Source of the DNA: Acidobacteriota bacterium
GTDB taxonomy: Bacteria; Acidobacteriota; Vicinamibacteria; Vicinamibacterales; CAVVIG01
NCBI GenBank assembly: GCA_003223775.1
Contig: QHWK01000558.1
Coordinates: 1-10,261 of the forward strand
Length of the DNA: 10,261 bases
Reading direction: 5' to 3'
Shown: one piece after another, positions 6,958 through 10,261 of the stretch
How the letters are laid out: each line of letters begins with the position of its first letter
Numbering within the stretch: position 1 is the stretch's first letter
The notes under the pieces: generated by a model
Database searches by the model: none
The model's input: the letters and a program-made list of their open reading frames with translations, nothing else
What the model was told of the DNA's origin: nothing
Made by a program: the position numbers and the translations under genes

Positions 6958-7821
6958 ATGTGCGATCAAGATCATTTCGAGCATGATGAACAGGAATATC
7001 TGACCCGCGGGTTGGTGACACGCCGCCAGTTCGGCGTCCTTCTCGGAGCGGGCGTCTCGATGCTGCTGCCAAAGGTGGCCAACGCCGCGGCCGTCACGGA
7101 ATCGGACGTCAGCGTCACGACGCCGGACGGCACCGCGGACTGCTACTTCGTGCATCCTGCCAGCGGCGCCGCTGCCGGCGTGCTCGTCTGGCCGGACATC
7201 TTCGGCCTGCGGCCGGCGTTCCGCCAGATGGGCAAGCGGCTCGCCGAGTCCGGCTACTCGGTGCTGGTCGTCAATCCGTTCTACCGCACCAAGAAAGCGC
7301 CGACCGCGGACGCGGGCTCCGCGACGCCAATCCAGCAGCTGATGCCGCTCGCGCAGGGCCTGACCGAGACGACGCAGATGACCGATGCGAAGGCGTTCAT
7401 CGCGTGGCTCGATCGCCAGCCGTCTGTCGCGAAGAACCGCAAGGTCGGTACGCAGGGCTATTGCATGGGCGGCCCCATCGCGTTCAGGACCGCCGCGGCA
7501 GTGCCCGATCGCGTCGGCGCGGTCGCGTCGTTTCACGGCGGCGGCCTCGTCACCAATGCGCCGAACAGTCCGCATGTTCAAGCGGCCAAAACAAAAGCGC
7601 AGTTCCTCATCGAGATCGCCGAGAACGACGACCAGCGGTCGCCCGATGAAAAGAACGTGCTGAAGGAAACGTTCCGCCAAGCCAGTCTGCCCGCGGAAAT
7701 CGAAGTGTATGCCGGCGCCGCGCACGGCTGGTGCCCTCCGGACTCGCGCGTGTACAACGAGGCGCAGGCGGAAAAAGCGTGGAGCCGTCTGCTGGCGCTG
7801 TACGAAAAAGCGCTGGCCTGA
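6958..7821 (+). CDS. Tat-exported dienelactone hydrolase family protein
   Basis: The product is 287 residues. After an acidic N-terminal region (MCDQDHFEHDEQEYLTRGLV) comes a twin-arginine signal, TRRQFGVLLGAGVSMLLP, with a likely cleavage after ANA (41-43). The rest is an alpha/beta hydrolase of the dienelactone hydrolase family: GVLVWPDIFGLRPAFRQMGK, the nucleophile elbow GYCMGG with Cys169, the acid in ENDD (Asp224 or Asp225), and the histidine in GAAHGWC (His256). A Cys-Asp-His triad is diagnostic of the family. Classical members open dienelactone in chlorocatechol breakdown in the cytoplasm. A Tat signal instead places this one folded in the periplasm, so its substrate is unknown. It starts 45 bases after the MgtE fusion on the same strand, with its own ribosome site. 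Its stop codon lies within a small hairpin, and it converges on the extradiol dioxygenase gene. Confidence 0.92.
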   Translation: MCDQDHFEHDEQEYLTRGLVTRRQFGVLLGAGVSMLLPKVANAAAVTESDVSVTTPDGTADCYFVHPASGAAAGVLVWPDIFGLRPAFRQMGKRLAESGYSVLVVNPFYRTKKAPTADAGSATPIQQLMPLAQGLTETTQMTDAKAFIAWLDRQPSVAKNRKVGTQGYCMGGPIAFRTAAAVPDRVGAVASFHGGGLVTNAPNSPHVQAAKTKAQFLIEIAENDDQRSPDEKNVLKETFRQASLPAEIEVYAGAAHGWCPPDSRVYNEAQAEKAWSRLLALYEKALA

Positions 7822-7829
7822 ACCAGGCC
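7815..7829. terminator. Hairpin between convergent genes, possible bidirectional terminator
   Basis: GGCCTG (7815-7820) and CAGGCC (7824-7829) form a perfect six-pair stem with an AAC loop; the TGA stop of the hydrolase (7819-7821) lies in it. On the minus strand the hairpin is followed, after AGCGC, by TTTTT (7809-7805 region), which would suit termination of the dioxygenase transcript. The gap between stem and T-run is longer than ideal. On the plus strand there is no T-run. Confidence 0.4.
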
Positions 7830-7835
7830 GCTCTC

Positions 7836-8816
7836 TCACGTACGGCGCGGCCCTGTGTACTGCTCGATCGGCGGCGTGCCGTACGTGTGGAAGCTTTCGG
7901 TCGTCTTCAGGCCCCACGCCTGGCCCTTCTTGCGCTCCGCTTCGGTCCAGACGACAGGCGGCCAGTCCGGCGCGAGGACGAGCCGCGCGCCGGCGCTGTC
8001 CACTTCTACGCGGTTGCCGCCAGGCTCGTAGACGTACAGAAAGAAGGTCTGCTGGACCGCATGTTTGTGCGGTCCGGTCTCGATGTGGACGCCGTGCTCG
8101 AGGCAGATGTCGGCCGCGCGCAGCACTTCCTCCCGGGAGTCGACCGCGTAGGTGACGTGATGAAAGCGTCCGCGCGCGCCGTAGTGGTCGGCGGTGAACG
8201 CCAGGTCGTAGCTCTTGTTCGTCGTCGTCACCCACGCGCCCGCTTCGTCGCCGTTGTCGAGGACGATCATTTCCGTCGTCCGCATGCCGAGCACGTCCTC
8301 GAAGAACAGCCGCAGCGCGCGAACGTCGGCGGCGAGCAGGTTCAGGTGGTCGAGCCGCCGCACGTTCGCGCCGCGCGCCGGAAAGCGCATCGCCTGGTTC
8401 TTGAGCGCGGGCTTCAGGTGCGCCGGCGGCGCGAACCACTCCGTCTCGTAATAGATCTCCATCCGGTGGCCGTCGGTCGTGTGGAAGGCGTACGTGCGCC
8501 CGTGGCCGAGATCGCCATCGGTCCAGCCGGCGCCGAATCCGGCGGCATCGATGATCGCCGCGCGGCGCTCGAGCGCCGCGGGGCTCGTCGCGCGAAAGGC
8601 GACGTGGCCCATGCCCGCCACCGTCGCCGCGGTGAGCTTGAGCGTGTGATGTTCGTAGTCGTCCCACGCGCGGAGGTACACCGAATCGCCGCGCCTTCCG
8701 CTCTCCGTCATGCCCATGACGTCTGTGAAGAACCGGAGGCTCTCGTCCGGTTTCGGCGAGAGCAGCTCGACGTGCGCGAGATGGGCGAGGTCCGATGAGC
8801 GAATCGTTGGCTTCAC
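7836..8816 (-). CDS. Catechol 2,3-dioxygenase-like extradiol dioxygenase (VOC fold)
   Basis: The product is 326 residues with two vicinal-oxygen-chelate modules, each a pair of beta-alpha-beta-beta-beta repeats. Module one runs from AHVELLSPKPDESLRFFTDV (14-33) to GHRMEIYYET (116-125). Module two, the catalytic one, starts at RLDHLNLLAADV (154-165). The three expected Fe(II) ligands are visible in their usual settings: His157 in LDHLNL, His219 or His220 in RFHHVTYAV, and Glu271 in GGNRVEVDS. This corresponds to His153, His214 and Glu265 of XylE-type catechol 2,3-dioxygenase, and the length is close to that group. The enzyme would cleave a catecholic ring next to the hydroxyls with O2 in the cytoplasm; the exact substrate is open. 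The GTG at 8816 is preceded by GATACGCTA on the minus strand, a -10-like box close enough for a leaderless start, and no ribosome site is seen. No other meta-pathway gene is adjacent. Confidence 0.9.
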   Translation of the reverse strand: MKPTIRSSDLAHLAHVELLSPKPDESLRFFTDVMGMTESGRRGDSVYLRAWDDYEHHTLKLTAATVAGMGHVAFRATSPAALERRAAIIDAAGFGAGWTDGDLGHGRTYAFHTTDGHRMEIYYETEWFAPPAHLKPALKNQAMRFPARGANVRRLDHLNLLAADVRALRLFFEDVLGMRTTEMIVLDNGDEAGAWVTTTNKSYDLAFTADHYGARGRFHHVTYAVDSREEVLRAADICLEHGVHIETGPHKHAVQQTFFLYVYEPGGNRVEVDSAGARLVLAPDWPPVVWTEAERKKGQAWGLKTTESFHTYGTPPIEQYTGPRRT

Positions 8817-8944
8817 GGCGGTAGCGTATCAAAGTCGCTTCTGCACCCTGATTGCGGCCATCGCGTTACGGCCGCGCTGCCGTGCGCGCGCGCGTCGAGC
8901 CTCGAGCGTTTCGGCCGGCCCGCAGTTTGCGATAGGCCGGTGTC
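8817..8944. promoter_or_regulatory. Divergent intergenic region with two -10-like boxes
   Basis: These 128 bases separate the leftward dioxygenase from the rightward small gene. GATACG on the minus strand (8830-8825) and GATAGG on the plus strand (8931-8936) each lie about 8 bases from the respective start codon; neither has a strong -35. An inverted repeat GCGGCC...GGCCGC is centred near 8862 and could be a regulator site. All of this is suggestive only. Confidence 0.3.
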
Positions 8945-10055
8945 ATGGTGAACTCGAACCGTCATCGGAAGAACCAGCCGCCGACCGGCCAGGGCAAGCA
9001 GCAGTCGCGCTTCCTCGGCGAGCCCAGGAAACTCGCAAAGCGCTCGGACGTGGTCCAGGCGCAGCGAGATCATCCTGAGCTGAACCTCGGCGACTCGGAA
9101 GAGGAAGCAGCGTACCAGGAAGGGGATCAGCGCAACCCGAAGCGGCCGAAGGCTGGTCGGTAAGAGCCTGCCGCGGGCCGACGAGCAGAAAACACTCGAG
9201 CAGGAAGCCGACGACGATCAGCGCGCTCGTCGCGACGAGCGGCTGCCGCCGTCTGCCGCGGCGGCCGAGAAACACGACGCACGGCGCGAGGAAGCGCATC
9301 GCGATCACGGTCCACGCCAGCAGGCGCCAGCCGTGCTCGAAGCGCCGAATGAGATAGCCGACTTCCTCCGTCAGGTTGCCGTACCAGATGACGAGAAACT
9401 GCGACCACAGCAGGTACATCCAGACGAGCGCGAACCCGAGCAGGAGGTTGCCGGCGTCGTTCGCGCGCGGCCCGTCGAGGATCTCCGGCGGCGCGCTCCA
9501 GGCGCTCACGATCACGACGGCGGCGATGCCCGTGTAAAGGCTTGCGGTCAGGACGTACGCGGGAAAGAGCGTGCTCGTCCACGATGGCTCGAGCGACATC
9601 AGCACGTCGACGATCAGCAGGCTGCCGCCGACGGCGTACACGATCAGGAAGATCACCGCGCGCTTTCCGCGCCGCGGCACGGCAGAAGCGGAGGCTGGCG
9701 GCTCGACCGACGACGATCGATCGGGATCCGACCGTGCGCAGAACCAATTCGCCGCGGCGTAGACGACGATCAGCCCCGCGGCGTCGCGCAGGGCGAGCGG
9801 CCAGAACCGCAGCCACGGCGTGCGCGAAGGGTGAGCGATCCAGGGATAGAGCGCCGACGCACCGACGAGAAGAACCGCGTAGAGGAGCAATGACGCCGGC
9901 AGAAATCTACGAAAGGCTTCCGCCGTCAGCCGCAGCCGGCCCGCCCACTCGGCACCCGTGATCTCGAGCAGCGCGGCAAACGCCACCGCGCCCATTGCCG
10001 TGCCGGACGAGAACACGAAGATCGCGACGAGCGCTCTCCACGCCGTCGGGTTCAT
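8943..10055 (-). CDS. actF: Alternative complex III subunit ActF (C-terminal tail doubtful)
   Basis: The product is 370 residues. ActF is one of the integral membrane subunits of alternative complex III, which oxidises quinol and passes electrons to cytochrome c or an oxidase. Helices are visible at 7-30, 52-72, 88-104, 132-152, 163-185, 203-225, 243-264 and 273-293. Family blocks include SLEPSWTSTLFPAYV (154-168), FALVWMYLLWSQFLVIWYGN (208-227) and EEVGYLIRRFEHGW (230-243). The start ATG 10055 overlaps the actE stop as ATGA, so the two are translationally coupled. After LLECFLLVGPRQ (residue 296, about base 9168) the sequence becomes Ser/Arg/Pro-rich with no helix, whereas ActF proteins normally continue with at least one more membrane segment. 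This tail coincides exactly with the small gene on the other strand, so I judge that the true ActF is truncated or was rearranged near 9165, and that the last 70 or so residues are read-through. Confidence 0.8.
   Translation of the reverse strand: MNPTAWRALVAIFVFSSGTAMGAVAFAALLEITGAEWAGRLRLTAEAFRRFLPASLLLYAVLLVGASALYPWIAHPSRTPWLRFWPLALRDAAGLIVVYAAANWFCARSDPDRSSSVEPPASASAVPRRGKRAVIFLIVYAVGGSLLIVDVLMSLEPSWTSTLFPAYVLTASLYTGIAAVVIVSAWSAPPEILDGPRANDAGNLLLGFALVWMYLLWSQFLVIWYGNLTEEVGYLIRRFEHGWRLLAWTVIAMRFLAPCVVFLGRRGRRRQPLVATSALIVVGFLLECFLLVGPRQALTDQPSAASGCADPLPGTLLPLPSRRGSAQDDLAAPGPRPSALRVSWARRGSATAACPGRSAAGSSDDGSSSP
8945..9163 (+). CDS. Small hydrophilic protein of unknown function
   Basis: The 72-residue frame begins MVNSNRHRKNQPPTGQGKQQ and ends in QRNPKRPKAGR. 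It is strongly hydrophilic, with basic ends and an acidic middle (LGDSEEEAAYQEGD), no membrane helix and no cysteine. The composition is natural for a protein, and most third positions are G or C, as in true genes here. The minus-strand reading of the same bases is a low-complexity Ser/Arg/Ala/Pro string. ATG 8945 follows a weak GATAGG box without a ribosome site, like other starts in this window. I do not recognise a family. The composition would suit a small nucleic-acid-binding, stress or desiccation-type protein, but that is a guess. It is antisense to the tail of the actF frame, so the two cannot both be conserved along their whole length. Confidence 0.5.
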   Translation: MVNSNRHRKNQPPTGQGKQQSRFLGEPRKLAKRSDVVQAQRDHPELNLGDSEEEAAYQEGDQRNPKRPKAGR

Positions 10056-10261
10056 GGCACGCCTCGCGCCAGCTGCCGGACGAAGCCGACGACCTCCCAC
10101 CGCTCCACGACCGCGAGCTCGTGCGCGAATCGCGGCATCTTTTCGGTGCCGTTCACGATGACGCCGTACAGCCAGCCGTCCGTGTGCCGCTGGACGTCGT
10201 CCTTCGTCAAATCGCCGACCGGCACGTAGTACTTCGCGATGGGGCCGTCGCCTTTGCCGGA
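10052..10261 (-). CDS. actE: Alternative complex III monohaem cytochrome c subunit ActE, 3' end (partial)
   Basis: The last 69 codons of a minus-strand gene run from the window edge to TGA 10054-10052. The protein begins in the window at SGKGDGPIAKYYVPVGDLTK, the stretch that follows the CxxCH haem site in class I cytochrome c domains (the haem motif itself lies outside the window). It continues with DGWLYGVIVNGTEKMPRFA, which holds the Met that is expected to be the axial haem ligand (in EKMPRF), and ends in a helix ERWEVVGFVRQLARG. This pattern, directly upstream of actF with an ATGA overlap, fits ActE, the monohaem subunit of alternative complex III that sits on the periplasmic side. The rest of the act operon should lie to the right of this window. 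Confidence 0.8.
   Translation of the reverse strand, partial: SGKGDGPIAKYYVPVGDLTKDDVQRHTDGWLYGVIVNGTEKMPRFAHELAVVERWEVVGFVRQLARGVP

Noticed and set aside
7731..8798. Plus-strand open frame of 355 codons opposite the dioxygenase
   Set aside because: It is the antisense reading of a gene with intact Fe-ligand motifs; the Val/Arg/Ala-rich translation is a typical shadow.
6874..8832. Minus-strand open frame of 652 codons overlapping the hydrolase and dioxygenase
   Set aside because: The hydrolase on the plus strand and the dioxygenase in another minus frame have full catalytic motifs; this frame has none.
1..10261. CRISPR array, tRNA, rRNA, transposase or integrase
   Set aside because: I looked for regularly spaced repeats, cloverleaf-like segments with CCA or GTTCGANTC cores, and DDE or tyrosine-recombinase motifs, and found none.

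Overview
This is a very GC-rich bacterial window: third codon positions are mostly G/C, and long spurious ORFs lie antisense to the real genes. An alternative complex III (act) locus, leaderless-looking promoters and double-hairpin dispersed repeats suggest a soil or environmental lineage such as Acidobacteriota (Vicinamibacteria-like). That placement is inference; no rRNA, tRNA or marker gene is present.

Layout. The 3' end of an unrecognised gene with a C-terminal membrane helix (2-172) is followed by a promoter whose -10 box abuts the start codon of a secreted SnoaL-like protein (213-701). A compact double-hairpin repeat follows (719-772), next to a stretch that reads like a decayed minus-strand coding remnant (773-859). 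Next come a patatin-like phospholipase (981-1889), a short stub resembling the start of a GH3 beta-glucosidase (1924-2100), and a broken CPA2-type cation:proton antiporter (2108-3354). The antiporter has a frame change and appears to lack about one membrane helix. The largest gene (3442-6912) encodes one 1156-residue protein that joins an APC-type amino-acid permease, a universal-stress-like domain and a complete MgtE magnesium channel. It is followed by a Tat-exported dienelactone-hydrolase-family protein (6958-7821). This gene converges, 14 bases apart, on a catechol 2,3-dioxygenase-like extradiol dioxygenase on the minus strand (7836-8816). A small hydrophilic plus-strand protein (8945-9163) lies divergently from the dioxygenase. 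It is antisense to the suspicious tail of actF (8943-10055, minus), which is preceded by the 3' end of actE (10052-10261, minus).

How the genes fit together. ActE and ActF belong to the quinol:cytochrome c oxidoreductase that replaces the bc1 complex, and their ATGA overlap marks an operon running leftward, with actF the last visible gene. The antiporter and the permease-MgtE fusion form a block of inorganic ion and solute transport. The dienelactone hydrolase and extradiol dioxygenase both belong to families used on aromatic ring-cleavage products, but the Tat signal and the convergent layout argue against a simple shared catabolic operon. Several loci (the GH3 stub, the antiporter, the actF 3' end and the minus-strand remnant) look eroded or rearranged, so the window seems to have had repeated small deletions, or contains assembly errors at those points.

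Most notable are the permease/USP/MgtE fusion, the double-hairpin repeat, the apparent recombination point at the 3' end of actF, and the truncated antiporter. I see no CRISPR array, transposase, integrase, tRNA, rRNA or recognisable riboswitch. No gene-free stretch exceeds 300 bases; the longest is 702-980.
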